64,000 nt of DNA from assembly GCF_000378045.1 (NCBI RefSeq), contig NZ_KB899099.1:62001-126000 (forward strand). The letters run 5' to 3'. Shown one piece after another: positions 43,698 through 52,962 of this stretch. Under the pieces are notes generated by a model. That model was not told where the DNA came from. It worked only from the letters and a program-made list of their open reading frames with translations, and ran no database searches. The DNA comes from Marinobacterium rhizophilum DSM 18822. GTDB lineage: Bacteria > Pseudomonadota > Gammaproteobacteria > Pseudomonadales > Balneatricaceae. Each line of letters starts with the position of its first letter. The stretch's first letter is position 1. The position numbers and the translations under genes are program-made.

Positions 43698-45953
43698 TCA
43701 GGCCGGCTGGTCGCTGCTGTAGCCGTAGTCGTAGTACGCACCGTGGCTGTAACCATTTTTCTTTGCCTTTTCGATGTCGACCTGGTTCAGCACGACACCC
43801 GAGACCGGCGCCCGGTTCTGCAGCAGTCGACCGATACCGTCGCGTACCAGCTGCACCGAGGTGGACTCGGCCTTGACCACATAGATGACCGAGCTTGCCA
43901 GCGCTGACAGCATCAGCGCATCGCTCACGGCCTGCATCGGCGGCGAGTCGATAATGATGTGATCGTACTTGCTGCCCAGCACTTCCAGCGTTTCGGCGAA
44001 GCGCTTGGAGGACAGCAGTTCCAGCGGGTTCGGCGGCACGGTGCCGGCGCTGATCAGGTCAACTCCGTCCAGCGGATATATACAGTCTTCCAGTTTCGCG
44101 ATACCGGCAATCAGGTTGGCGAGGCCGGGCGTGCCGACCGGCAGCTCAAAGTTTTTCGCGGCGGTGGGACGGCGCATGTCGGCGTCGATCAGCAGCACCT
44201 TCTCCATCTGGCCAAGTGCCTGCGCCAAGTTGGCGGCGACGGAGCTCTTGCCCTCGCCGGGGATCGACGAGGTGACCAGCAGCACCTTCTGCTCCTTGTT
44301 GAGCCCCGACAGCACCACGCCGGTGCGCAGCGTACGGATGGCCTCAAGGAAGGCTCGATCCGTCTCGCCGCCGCGCCCGAACATCTGGGCGACATCCTTG
44401 CGTAGCTTGTCCTTGAGCAGCGGCAAGATGCCGAGTACCGGCAGGTTAAGCTGCTCCTCGATCTCCTCGGTGCTTTTGAAGGTGTTGTTGAGCATTTCCA
44501 GCAGCAGGGCGAGGCCGACGCCGGCCATGAGTGCCAGCAAGCCCGCCGCGATGACGATCAGTTTGCGGTTCGGCTTGACCGGCACCTCGGGTCGTACGGC
44601 CCTGTCGACGATACGGGCGTTGGCGCTCTGCAGGTCAGCGGTGGCGGAGGTTTCCTTCAGGCGGTTGAGAAAGGTGTTGTACAACGCCTGGTTGCTATCG
44701 ACCTCACGCTGCAGTTCACGCAGCTTGAACTCCTTGCGGGTGATCGCCTGAATCTCGTCCTTGTTAAGTTCGAACGACGACTGCAGTGCATCTTCGTTGG
44801 CGACCGCGAGCTGGTAGGCCCGTTCGATACTCGCGACCACCTGCTCCACCTGCGATTTCAGGCTGGCCGTGGCGGTATTCAACTCGGAGCGGGCAGCTAT
44901 CATGCTGGGGTGCTTGGGCCCGTAGCGGTTGGACAGCTCCTGGACTTTAGACAGCGCCTGCGCTTCCTGCGCCTTGAACTGCTGCACCAGCGGGTTGCTC
45001 ATCACGGCCGGTGCTGCGGTCAGCCTTTGCCAGCCGCCGCCCTTCAACTCGGCGACCTGCCGGTACTGGCTTTCTGCCGCATCACGGTCGCGGCGGGTAT
45101 CGACCAGGCGATCGCTAGTACGGGACAGCTCACCGGCACTCACGGTGGTCACCCCCCCCTGAAGGTCGACCAGATTCTCCTGGTCCCGGAATGCCTGCAA
45201 CTGCCGTTCAGACTCTTGCAGACTGACCTTCAGCGTCTCCAGCCGCTCGTTTATCCAGCGGGTGGCATTGTTGGTCATCTCCAGCTTGGCTTCCATCTGG
45301 CTGTCGATATAGGTGCGGGCCAGAGCGTTAGCTGCCCGGGCGGCGGTCGACGCATCGGCCATCTCAATCTGGACCTTGACCAGTTGGGTCTTGGGAACCG
45401 GCGTGATAGTCGTGCGCTTCATGAAGGTGTCGACCGCGGCCCTGAAAGCCTGCGCTTCGGCCAGCTCAGGATCGACTTCGGCAACGTCCTCTGGCGTGGT
45501 AAAGGGCAACCAGGCATTGAAGTCGAGCAAGCCCCTGATATCGATCAAGGAGGCTGATTGCTGGCGCGGGTCGAACTCCGGATGGGTGTTAAGACTGAGT
45601 TCGTGCACGACCCGCTCGGCCAGTTCGCGGGATTTAAGCAGCTCGAACTGTGTCTGCAGATACCCGCTACTGTTGCCGTCCAGACCATAGACCTGCTGAA
45701 TCGACAATACCTGGGCGGCTTTCTCCTCGATCATCAGGGTCGAGGCAGCACGGTACACAGGGGTCATGGCCAGGGCCACCAGCGTCGCGAGCATCATCAC
45801 CACCAGCATCAGGGTGGCGATGCTCCACTTGCGGCGCCAGATTGGCTGCCAGAGACGCAGCAGGTCGAGTTCATCATCCCGAATACGTTCCGGTTGCCGC
45901 TCGCCAAGCCGGTCGGGAAACGCAGGCTGTTGCGGAATCAGTTGGTTTTCCAT
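43698..45953 (-). CDS. Wzc-like polysaccharide co-polymerase and BY-kinase
   Basis: 751 residues. Wzz domain with a first membrane helix (about 42-65), a long periplasmic coiled-coil region (about 170-430), a second helix (about 467-487), then a cytosolic bacterial tyrosine kinase. Kinase motifs: Walker A SSIPGEGKSS (near 560), Walker A' LLIDADMRRPT and Walker B HIIIDSPP. The C-terminal tyrosine cluster is YSHGAYYDYGYSS. It controls chain length and export with the Wza-like protein. It is three bases from the export gene and 10 from the phosphatase gene, so all three are translated together. Confidence 0.94.
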   Translation of the reverse strand: MENQLIPQQPAFPDRLGERQPERIRDDELDLLRLWQPIWRRKWSIATLMLVVMMLATLVALAMTPVYRAASTLMIEEKAAQVLSIQQVYGLDGNSSGYLQTQFELLKSRELAERVVHELSLNTHPEFDPRQQSASLIDIRGLLDFNAWLPFTTPEDVAEVDPELAEAQAFRAAVDTFMKRTTITPVPKTQLVKVQIEMADASTAARAANALARTYIDSQMEAKLEMTNNATRWINERLETLKVSLQESERQLQAFRDQENLVDLQGGVTTVSAGELSRTSDRLVDTRRDRDAAESQYRQVAELKGGGWQRLTAAPAVMSNPLVQQFKAQEAQALSKVQELSNRYGPKHPSMIAARSELNTATASLKSQVEQVVASIERAYQLAVANEDALQSSFELNKDEIQAITRKEFKLRELQREVDSNQALYNTFLNRLKETSATADLQSANARIVDRAVRPEVPVKPNRKLIVIAAGLLALMAGVGLALLLEMLNNTFKSTEEIEEQLNLPVLGILPLLKDKLRKDVAQMFGRGGETDRAFLEAIRTLRTGVVLSGLNKEQKVLLVTSSIPGEGKSSVAANLAQALGQMEKVLLIDADMRRPTAAKNFELPVGTPGLANLIAGIAKLEDCIYPLDGVDLISAGTVPPNPLELLSSKRFAETLEVLGSKYDHIIIDSPPMQAVSDALMLSALASSVIYVVKAESTSVQLVRDGIGRLLQNRAPVSGVVLNQVDIEKAKKNGYSHGAYYDYGYSSDQPA

Positions 45954-45955
45954 AA

Positions 45956-46492
45956 TCAGAAGAAGCTCTGTTCAATAGTGATGATATCGCCCGGCATGAT
46001 CAGGGTGTCGAGCGCCCTCTCCTGCGGTGTGCGGTTGCCGTCCCGAATAACACTGAACTTGCTCTTGGAAGCACGCTCAGTGAATCCGCCGGCCAGGGCG
46101 ATCGCCTTGCGCAGCGTCAGACCCGGTTTGAACGGGTAGCCGCCGGGGCTCTTGACCTCGCCGTTGACGAAGAAATCGCGGTACTCCAGGATGCGCACCG
46201 AAATCCGGGGATCGACCAGGTAGTCGCCTTTCAGACCGCTGACGAGCATGTGTTCCAGCTGCGCGGCGGTCTTGCCCATCGCATCGATTTCGCCGAAAAA
46301 CGGATAGGAGAACTTGCCCGCATCATTGAGGCGAACCTCGTCCAGACTCAGGTCGCCTTCGCCGAAGACGTTGATACTGATGACATCGCCGGACCCGAGC
46401 CTGTACTGGTCGTCGTCGGCCGCCCAGGTCGTAGCGCTTAGCAGAAACAGGCCGGCCAACAGCCAGACGCCCGACAGGTAACGCGCAATCAT
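45956..46492 (-). CDS. Polysaccharide export protein (Wza/EpsA family, short form)
   Basis: 178 residues: a signal peptide (LSGVWLLAGLFLLSATTWAA), a Poly_export domain (YRLGSGDVISINVFGEGDLSLDEV) and one SLBB domain (FFVNGEVKSPGGYPFKPGLTLRKAIALAGG). It lacks the lipobox cysteine and the C-terminal membrane-spanning helix of E. coli Wza (about 380 residues), so on its own it probably cannot form the outer-membrane pore. The beta-barrel protein encoded next may supply the channel, as in VpsM/VpsN-type systems. Confidence 0.92.
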   Translation of the reverse strand: MIARYLSGVWLLAGLFLLSATTWAADDDQYRLGSGDVISINVFGEGDLSLDEVRLNDAGKFSYPFFGEIDAMGKTAAQLEHMLVSGLKGDYLVDPRISVRILEYRDFFVNGEVKSPGGYPFKPGLTLRKAIALAGGFTERASKSKFSVIRDGNRTPQERALDTLIMPGDIITIEQSFF

Positions 46493-46567
46493 GTGGTTCT
46501 CCTAAATCGCAGTTATCAGAAAACGGTACGGAGCCAGCGCCCCATTTCGATCAAAAAAGATTATTAA

Positions 46568-47779
46568 TCATAAACTTAGCTTCAAACCGGCCGAATACAG
46601 GCTGCGTTCGAAGTTTTCCAGCGCGACATTCGAGTCGCGCTCGCGATAGCGGTAGCCGAGTTCCAGCGACAGCCAGCGGCGAACATCCCAGGTGAGTCCG
46701 ACACGATAACTGTCGGTGATGTCCTCGCGGTTGGCCGCGTTGTCGTAATTCATTTTTGACCTGACATAGCCCAGGTCGCTCGAGAAGAAGGAACTCCATT
46801 TGTGGCTCCATGCCAGACCCGCCGTTCGGTTCTCGATGAACTGCTCCTCGTTACTACCTTCGTTGATGCCGTGGCGTGCGGTCAGCCGGAACGCAGAGTA
46901 GGTGCGAGGTTTCCATGTCAGGTCCGCATGCCAGGCGGTGAGGCTGGGGTCGCGCTCTCCTGGAGCATCGAAATCCTTTTTCTCGTGGCCGATCTTCAAG
47001 GTACCGGAGGTCTTGGCGGTGGCATCAAAAGCCAGGCCAGCAAAATAGGAGTGGTTGACGCTGTCGAGCGACCTGAGGGTGCTGCTGTCAACAGATCTGA
47101 GCCTGACATAGTCGAATTCGGTCAAGCTGACTTCAAACAGCGCGCGGGTCTTGGGCGCAAGCCGGTAGAACGCCGTGGCGCCCAGGCTGCGAGTATCCCG
47201 GTCCTTGTCCTGGTTCAGCGTGCCGCGGTTATCATAGCGCTTGCGTTCCTGGTCCACGGCCAGCTCGAGCTGCATCGTCGCGGACTCGATACCCAGGCCA
47301 TAGACGGCACCAACGTTGCTGGTGTGGTACTTGTCGTTTTCCGCCAGCGACGTGGCATCGGCGGCGCTTTCCACCCGGTCGTAGCCGGCATTCAGGTCAA
47401 GGCGGTGGCGACTGCTGAATTCCAAATGCGCATTGGCGTCCAGATGGTGATCGGTATTGTCGTTGCCATGGCTGGAGTGATAGATGTCGGATTCCAGCGC
47501 ATAGCGCAGACGATAGATGTTCAGCCGGTCCTCCGCCGCGAGTTCAAACGCCGGCTCGATGGTGGTGATCCAGCTGGATGCCTCATTTGGTGCGGCGGTC
47601 TCGCGAAAATTGTCGTCGTAGGCCTCGGTCAGGCGCAGAGTCGGCGTGAGCGACATTCCACCCAGACGGATATCAGCCGGGTTACCGGCGAGAACCTGTA
47701 CCGGCAGAATGACCAGGGCTGCGACCAGCAAGTGCCGCTGTCGCAGGTTAACAGGCATCGGGTTCATGTTCAGGGGCAT
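46568..47779 (-). CDS. Outer-membrane beta-barrel protein (VpsM/BBP2-like)
   Basis: 403 residues. Signal peptide about 1-32 (HLLVAALVILPVQVLAG), then many alternating polar/hydrophobic strands with paired tyrosines and arginines (for example HRLDLNAGYDRVESA, WLSLELGYRYRERDS) and a C-terminal strand ending in Leu. This is the BBP2/OMP_b-brl pattern found in VpsM and other exopolysaccharide loci. It is the likely outer-membrane exit for the polymer with the pore-less Wza-like protein. A 75-bp gap separates it from that gene. Confidence 0.85.
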   Translation of the reverse strand: MPLNMNPMPVNLRQRHLLVAALVILPVQVLAGNPADIRLGGMSLTPTLRLTEAYDDNFRETAAPNEASSWITTIEPAFELAAEDRLNIYRLRYALESDIYHSSHGNDNTDHHLDANAHLEFSSRHRLDLNAGYDRVESAADATSLAENDKYHTSNVGAVYGLGIESATMQLELAVDQERKRYDNRGTLNQDKDRDTRSLGATAFYRLAPKTRALFEVSLTEFDYVRLRSVDSSTLRSLDSVNHSYFAGLAFDATAKTSGTLKIGHEKKDFDAPGERDPSLTAWHADLTWKPRTYSAFRLTARHGINEGSNEEQFIENRTAGLAWSHKWSSFFSSDLGYVRSKMNYDNAANREDITDSYRVGLTWDVRRWLSLELGYRYRERDSNVALENFERSLYSAGLKLSL

Positions 47780-47845
47780 GGCTCAAAATCATCAAGTTGG
47801 GGTAAATGCCGGGCCGGCATGCGCCGACCCGGCGGTCAGCGCCGC

Positions 47846-48055
47846 TTAGTGCGGGCTGGCCGGGGGAGTACCGCCTACTCCCCAGCCGTTACCATTGTTG
47901 GCACCCTGACCATTACCGTTACCTTCGCCAGGTGTGGTATCGGACATGCTGGTTGCCATCACGGCTTTATCAGACGGTGCTGCAGAAGCAGCAGTGGTGG
48001 TCAGGGTCGACGCCAGAGCGCCAGCCATGACCAGAGCAGTTAACGCTTTGCGCAT
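47846..48055 (-). CDS. Small secreted Gly/Asn-rich protein
   Basis: A 69-residue protein that I do not recognise. The signal peptide is residues 1-25 (ALTALVMAGALASTLTTTAASA). The mature ~44 residues are SDKAVMATSMSDTTPGEG followed by a Gly/Asn-rich end (GNGNGQGANNGNGWGVGG, then TPPASPH). AGGAAG precedes the ATG at good spacing, so it is a real gene. It is the first gene of the minus-strand export operon, upstream of the beta-barrel gene. A matrix, adhesion or polymer-binding role is possible; nothing in the sequence shows it. Confidence 0.75.
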   Translation of the reverse strand: MRKALTALVMAGALASTLTTTAASAAPSDKAVMATSMSDTTPGEGNGNGQGANNGNGWGVGGTPPASPH

Positions 48056-48895
48056 ATTAACTTCCTCGTGGGTTGATGATTGAAGTACATAGACCAGACA
48101 ACAGAGCTATCCGCGAATATGTGGATACTTTTCAGTCGCACAAAAAAGCCGATGGGCTACAGCCAGCAAGCCTTACCGAACCTCTATGAACGCTAAGAAG
48201 CCTATATATACTGCCAAATAAATTCACCTTTTAAAATGATTACATGCATCGCTGCGATGCAAAAAATAATTAACTGAAAATTCGGAAAATCTGTCGCTAT
48301 TAAGTAGCGTCCCTGACAGGCAACAGTCTATAAATCGAGAATAAAAAAGCTGAGCACTAACTGAATAATTCCACTCATCCAAGAAATATCCTGCAGCATA
48401 ATGAGCACCGCATACAGGTGGGGGACTGACGGATCAGCGTATTCTGGCAGCCGATCCAACTGGATAAGAACAAGGGCCATTCAGCTGTAAAGCTATGATT
48501 TTAAGATGAAATAGTCATGATTTTTGCTGTATTCTGTCTCACCTGAGCGACTGGAGAGCCTGTCGAGACCAGGCCCTGTGGCACCAACTACGACTGAGTA
48601 CCGAGTATTGTCGCCAAAGAATGACGGTTAATATAAGAACGGGGTTACGGACATAGATAGCTCTTTATTTGGCAGTAATCGATACATATTCCGCCAAATA
48701 AAAGGCATTTTTATTTCAAAATATAAGATGCTGCGACGCACAATAAGTGAATTTTATATTTAACCAAATCTATTTGTATCCATAACGCGACACTTGAGCA
48801 TTAACATCCCGTTAATTAAAAGCTCGCTAGCATCCGCGGACCGGTTTATTTATGATTCAGGTTGCCGGCATTCTCAACATACACCGGATATAGTT
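48056..48895. promoter_or_regulatory. Divergent control region of the exopolysaccharide cluster with repeated motifs
   Basis: 840 AT-rich bases without a gene. CTGCCAAATAAA (48211-48222) recurs as its exact reverse complement at 48664-48675 and, with one change, in direct orientation at 48691-48702. About 36 bp after each direct copy comes a second element: GCATCGCTGCGATGC (48246-48260, a palindrome) and GATGCTGCGACGCA (48727-48740). So a composite of about 50 bp occurs twice, one upstream of each divergent unit. This suggests a shared regulator of export and polymerase genes. No regulator is encoded in the cluster. Confidence 0.6.
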
Positions 48896-50269
48896 ATGAA
48901 TCGAAAACGTACACTACTCGATAACTGCCTGATTGCAGCCACGCTCTTGCTGCTGCTCTGGCTGCCGATACCGCTGGGCAGCAACCGGGACTGGTCCGCC
49001 GGTTTTCTGGTACTGGTCAGCGCTCTGCTATGCGGCCTTTTCTGTATCTCCAAATGGCGTGCGGCGCCGGTCGATACCCCAATATGCCGCCAGGCCTGGC
49101 CGATGGTCGCACTGCTCGCCGTCCCCCAGTTATGGGTAGCACTGCAAATCCTGCTGGGCCTCAGCCAGGATGTCGGCGCAAGCGTGCAATACCTGATGCT
49201 GGGCTGTGCCTACACATTGCTCTTCATCCTGATCGTGGGGCTGTTCAATACCCGCCGGCGTCTCACGCTGTTACTCAGTGTGCTGGTAGTCAGCGGTACG
49301 ATGCAGGCTTTTTATGGCACCCTGATGACCCTGTCCGGCATTGAATGGCTGCTGACAAGCAGCAAGGACGCCTATCTCGGCAATGCCACCGGCACCTACG
49401 TCAACCGCAATCACCTTGCAGGTTACCTTGAGATGACGCTTGCCTGCGGCATCGGCCTGCTGCTGGCACTGCGTGATGGCCGCCCGTTTCGCTGGCGCTA
49501 TATCCTCGAGCTGCTGGAAGGACCCAAGACCCGCCTGCGCCTCGCGCTGGTGATCATGGTCATCGCGCTTGTAATGACGCATTCCCGAATGGGCAATGCC
49601 GCCTTCTTTGCCAGCCTGATGATCGTCGGCGCTCTCTTCACCCTGATCAACCGGGAGCATCGACTTCGCAACAGCCTGATCATTACCAGCCTGGTCTTAA
49701 TCGACGTGTTGGTGATTAGCCAGTATTTCGGTCTTGAAAAGCTCAAGGACCGACTGCTGGAGACACAATTTGAGGACCAGGTGGTCGATGGCGAGGTGGT
49801 CGCGAGTGCGAACGAACAGCGTGATGACATCATGGGCTACGCGCTACCGCTGCTGCAGAAACATCCGGTGACCGGTATCGGCGCGGGGGCTTTCGAGTCC
49901 AGTTTCCAGCGCTACCCCGGCCCTGATATCCGGCTGCATTTCGACCATGCCCACAACGACTACCTGCAGTTTGCAATCGAATTTGGACTGATCGGATTAC
50001 TGCCGCTCGCGCTATTCGTCGCGCTCGCGTTTTACCAAGCCCTCAGGGCACTGTGGCGAAGCCAGTCCTGGTATCGCAGCGGAGTGGGCTTCGGCGCAGC
50101 AATGGGATTGCTGGCGCTGATGATTCACTCAGCCACCGACTTCAATTTGCAGATCCCCGCTAATGCGGCAACCTTCGTGGTAATGGCAGCGGTCGCAGTA
50201 CTGGCGAATCATCACCGCAAGCCGTCCCGCCGGCGCCGTCGTCAAGGCAGCGAGGTAGTTGCGACCTGA
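48896..50269 (+). CDS. O-antigen ligase/Wzy-family membrane protein
   Basis: 457 residues with about 11 membrane helices and one large periplasmic loop (about 275-360). The PF04932 signature is present: YVNRNHLAGYLEMTL, MTHSRMGNAAF and the loop motif RLHFDHAHNDYLQFAIEFG. The start at 48896 is preferred over 48794, which would add an unlikely polar leader. It acts either as polymerase or as ligase. It is the only plus-strand gene in the cluster and a second Wzy candidate lies at 58.3 kb, so the two may divide these roles. Confidence 0.85.
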   Translation: MNRKRTLLDNCLIAATLLLLLWLPIPLGSNRDWSAGFLVLVSALLCGLFCISKWRAAPVDTPICRQAWPMVALLAVPQLWVALQILLGLSQDVGASVQYLMLGCAYTLLFILIVGLFNTRRRLTLLLSVLVVSGTMQAFYGTLMTLSGIEWLLTSSKDAYLGNATGTYVNRNHLAGYLEMTLACGIGLLLALRDGRPFRWRYILELLEGPKTRLRLALVIMVIALVMTHSRMGNAAFFASLMIVGALFTLINREHRLRNSLIITSLVLIDVLVISQYFGLEKLKDRLLETQFEDQVVDGEVVASANEQRDDIMGYALPLLQKHPVTGIGAGAFESSFQRYPGPDIRLHFDHAHNDYLQFAIEFGLIGLLPLALFVALAFYQALRALWRSQSWYRSGVGFGAAMGLLALMIHSATDFNLQIPANAATFVVMAAVAVLANHHRKPSRRRRRQGSEVVAT

Positions 50270-50279
50270 AGCAACAGCC

Positions 50280-50624
50280 TCAGGCTGCCACGGCCCGGCC
50301 ACGGCACCACAACCACCAAAGCGCGCCAGCGAGCAAGGTTCCAGCGATGTTGGCCAGCGCATCCTCCAGACTGAAGATGCGCTGCGGCTGAAACCAGTGC
50401 TGCGCGACTTCCAGTACCGGCCCCAGCAGCAGAAACAGGCTCCAGAAACGAACACCAGACCAAGATGGCAGCGCCAGGCATCCGCTGAAGGTCAGTGCGA
50501 AAAACGCCAGCAGGTGCATAGCCTTGTCCGACTGCTCAAACAATTCCGGTGGTGGTGCCTGCCGGAACAGCCCATATGCCAATGCCATACAGAGGCCAGC
50601 AAAAAGCACAGCTCTAATATTCAT
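50280..50624 (-). CDS. VanZ-like family protein
   Basis: A 114-residue protein with three or four helices. The VanZ motif region is LFEQSDKAMHLLAFFALTFSGCLAL and FSLEDALANIAGTLLAGALWW (D-x-x-x-N-x-x-G). VanZ homologues of this size are frequent in exopolysaccharide loci and have no defined reaction. It converges with the ligase gene (10-bp gap) and is followed upstream by manC on the same strand. Confidence 0.85.
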   Translation of the reverse strand: MNIRAVLFAGLCMALAYGLFRQAPPPELFEQSDKAMHLLAFFALTFSGCLALPSWSGVRFWSLFLLLGPVLEVAQHWFQPQRIFSLEDALANIAGTLLAGALWWLWCRGRAVAA

Positions 50625-50734
50625 GCCTTAGCATCCAGCAAGTCAGAAATTTTCGAAGGGGAAGTCAGCCGTAGGCGCGAGACAGCACGCGTATCATGCC
50701 TCAATGCCTACAGCTTTTCTCATGTTCTCGCCTT

Positions 50735-52201
50735 TCAAGCCCGCCCGTACAGGTCCTCGAACCTTACGATATCGTCCTCTGCGAGATAGGAGCCGGACTG
50801 CACCTCGATCAGTTCAAGCGGAATCTTGCCGGGGTTTTCCAGCGAATGCACCACACCGACGGGAATGTAAACAGACTGGTTCTCGGTCAGCAATTGCTCG
50901 TTGTCACCACAGCGTACCTTTGCCGTACCGGAAACCACCACCCAATGCTCGGCGCGATGATGGTGCATCTGAATAGACAGTTTCTCGCCGGGCTTTACGG
51001 TAATACATTTGACCTGGTAACGCTGGCCATTGTCGATGGAATCGTACTTGCCCCAGGGACGGTAGACCTCACGGTGAAGTTTGTACTCACTTCGCCCTTC
51101 AAGCTTGAGTCGGTTCACCAGGTGTTTTACATCCTGCACTCGGTCTTTGGCGGCGACCAGCACAGCATCCTTCGTTTCGACAATTACCATGTCCTGCAAG
51201 CCCACCGTTGTCACCAGCTTGTGACTGGCATGGATAAGGCAGTCGCTGGTGTCATGCGTCATGACATCGCCGTGATTGACATTGCCCTGTTCATCCTTGG
51301 CATTCACCTCCCAGAGCGACGACCAGGAGCCGACATCGCTCCAGCCCGCATCCAGCGGCATGACTACAACGGTATCTTCTCCGCTGCACAGCGGCTCCAT
51401 CACCGCATAGTCGATAGACTCATCCGGGCAGGCGACAAAAGCCGCTTTATCCACGCGCACAAAGTCCATATCCTGGCGTGTGCCAGCCATCGCGCTGGAA
51501 CAGGCGACATGAATATCGGGCCGAAATTCGCGCAATGCATCGAGATAACAACTAGCGCGAAACAGGAACATGCCACTGTTCCAGTAATACTCGCCACTGG
51601 CGACGTATGTTTCAGCCGTCGACAAATCCGGTTTCTCGACAAAGCGATCGACCACGTACGATTGTAACGAAGCCGCGGAACTATCATGACCGCCATCGTT
51701 CGACGCTTGCAGCGCGAGACTCTCCAGTGGCATGCCACGGCGGATATAGCCGTAACCGGTTTCAGGGCCGGTGGCAACAATACCAAAAGTGACCAGCTTG
51801 CCCTGCTCTGCAAGTGGCGCTGCCGCCCGCACGGCCCGTTGAAACCCTTCTGTATCCTGAATTACATGGTCGGCAGCCAGCACCAGCAACAATGGGTCTT
51901 CCCCCTGTGCAAGCGCATCCATCGCCGCCAGAGCGATGGCAGGCGCAGTATTGCGTCCAACCGGCTCCAGCAGTATCGATGCGGTAATGCTCTGCGCACG
52001 TAACTGTTCGGCCACAATAAAACGATGCTCTTCATTGCAGATCAGAATCGGCGCGGCGTCACAGAGCCCATCTATCCGCGCCAGCGTGTCCTGCAGCATG
52101 GTCTGATCAGAGGCTAACGGCAGAAACTGTTTAGGATAAAGCGCACGAGAAAGGGGCCACAGGCGCGAACCTGATCCGCCAGCCATAATTACTGGTTTCA
52201 T
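50735..52201 (-). CDS. manC: Mannose-1-phosphate guanylyltransferase / mannose-6-phosphate isomerase
   Basis: A bifunctional type II enzyme of 488 residues. Nucleotidyltransferase: [27 protein letters not shown], the pyrophosphorylase signature; [10 protein letters not shown] and [11 protein letters not shown] are sugar-binding. The C-terminal cupin isomerase domain contains [19 protein letters not shown] and [10 protein letters not shown]. It makes GDP-mannose from mannose-6-phosphate, so the polymer probably contains mannose or a derivative. No gmd/fcl is present, so fucose is not predicted from this cluster. A palindromic tandem repeat lies ~220 bp upstream. Confidence 0.95.
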   Translation of the reverse strand: MKPVIMAGGSGSRLWPLSRALYPKQFLPLASDQTMLQDTLARIDGLCDAAPILICNEEHRFIVAEQLRAQSITASILLEPVGRNTAPAIALAAMDALAQGEDPLLLVLAADHVIQDTEGFQRAVRAAAPLAEQGKLVTFGIVATGPETGYGYIRRGMPLESLALQASNDGGHDSSAASLQSYVVDRFVEKPDLSTAETYVASGEYYWNSGMFLFRASCYLDALREFRPDIHVACSSAMAGTRQDMDFVRVDKAAFVACPDESIDYAVMEPLCSGEDTVVVMPLDAGWSDVGSWSSLWEVNAKDEQGNVNHGDVMTHDTSDCLIHASHKLVTTVGLQDMVIVETKDAVLVAAKDRVQDVKHLVNRLKLEGRSEYKLHREVYRPWGKYDSIDNGQRYQVKCITVKPGEKLSIQMHHHRAEHWVVVSGTAKVRCGDNEQLLTENQSVYIPVGVVHSLENPGKIPLELIEVQSGSYLAEDDIVRFEDLYGRA

Positions 52202-52420
52202 TGCATAAATCCTTAATGATTAATTAAATATCCCTGGATGTCCGAAGCCATAATCTTCACGATAAAAATAGAATCTGGCTCTGAGCTTAAAACCCCGGAC
52301 ATTGAACACAGGCCACTTCTATTTCTTGATAAACATTATGAACCCGCATCAAAATAACTTGACTACTCTGGGTATTGGCTCAATTATACAAGGAGCTGGT
52401 GTATCAAAAAATGACACTAC

Positions 52421-52442
52421 ACGTCAGCTGACGTCAGTTGAC
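52421..52442. promoter_or_regulatory. Palindromic tandem repeat upstream of manC
   Basis: ACGTCAGCTG followed by ACGTCAGTTG (10-bp tandem units) creates a perfect 14-bp palindrome ACGTCAGCTGACGT at 52421-52434 and an overlapping TGACGTCA. It lies in the 287-bp gap between the manC start and the end of the Alg13-like gene. It looks like a regulator binding site for manC. No known consensus is matched with confidence. Confidence 0.45.
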
Positions 52443-52488
52443 AATCACCATATCAAATGTAAATTTACACAAGATTAATTATGCACTA

Positions 52489-52962
52489 TCAACCAACAAA
52501 ATCAGCCACTGCTTTTATTAAGCCCTGTAAGTTTTCATTATTCGAAACATCAACAGGATTGTATTTTTCTGCCTGATCCATTGCATCACAAAATTCAGCA
52601 TAGTTACTGGCGCAAAACAAATTAGGCAGGCCGCTTAGTGAATCAACGGTATCCATTTGATGATTGTTTATATGCTCATTTAAAGATGACTGTCTGGGCA
52701 CAACAATAATCGCCTTATTCAGATCCAAGGCCCGTATTATGTTACCCATACCCGCATGGGAAACTATAATGTCAGCCTGATCGAAATGACCACTAAAATA
52801 AGGCTCGCTAATGTTTTTATGATAGCCGTCTTCGGGGGAGAATTTATTAGAGCTACCGACCTGAAAAACAATATCTTTGTATTGTTTCGCTTTCTGCCAT
52901 TCAATGAGGTATTCGACAAGTCGATCAAAAGGCAGTTGAGTCCCAACAGTACAAAATATCAT
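52489..52962 (-). CDS. Glycosyltransferase, Alg13/PssE-like subunit
   Basis: 157 residues, the C-terminal donor-binding half of a GT28 enzyme. It starts MIFCTVGTQLPFDRLVEYL, and ADIIVSHAGMGNIIRALDLNKAIIVVPR is the typical nucleotide-sugar site. Proteins of this kind work only with an Alg14-like membrane partner, encoded immediately upstream with no gap. In rhizobia the PssD-PssE pair transfers glucuronate to the lipid-linked glucose; with ugd and a WcaJ-like gene in this cluster the same step is likely here. Confidence 0.88.
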   Translation of the reverse strand: MIFCTVGTQLPFDRLVEYLIEWQKAKQYKDIVFQVGSSNKFSPEDGYHKNISEPYFSGHFDQADIIVSHAGMGNIIRALDLNKAIIVVPRQSSLNEHINNHQMDTVDSLSGLPNLFCASNYAEFCDAMDQAEKYNPVDVSNNENLQGLIKAVADFVG

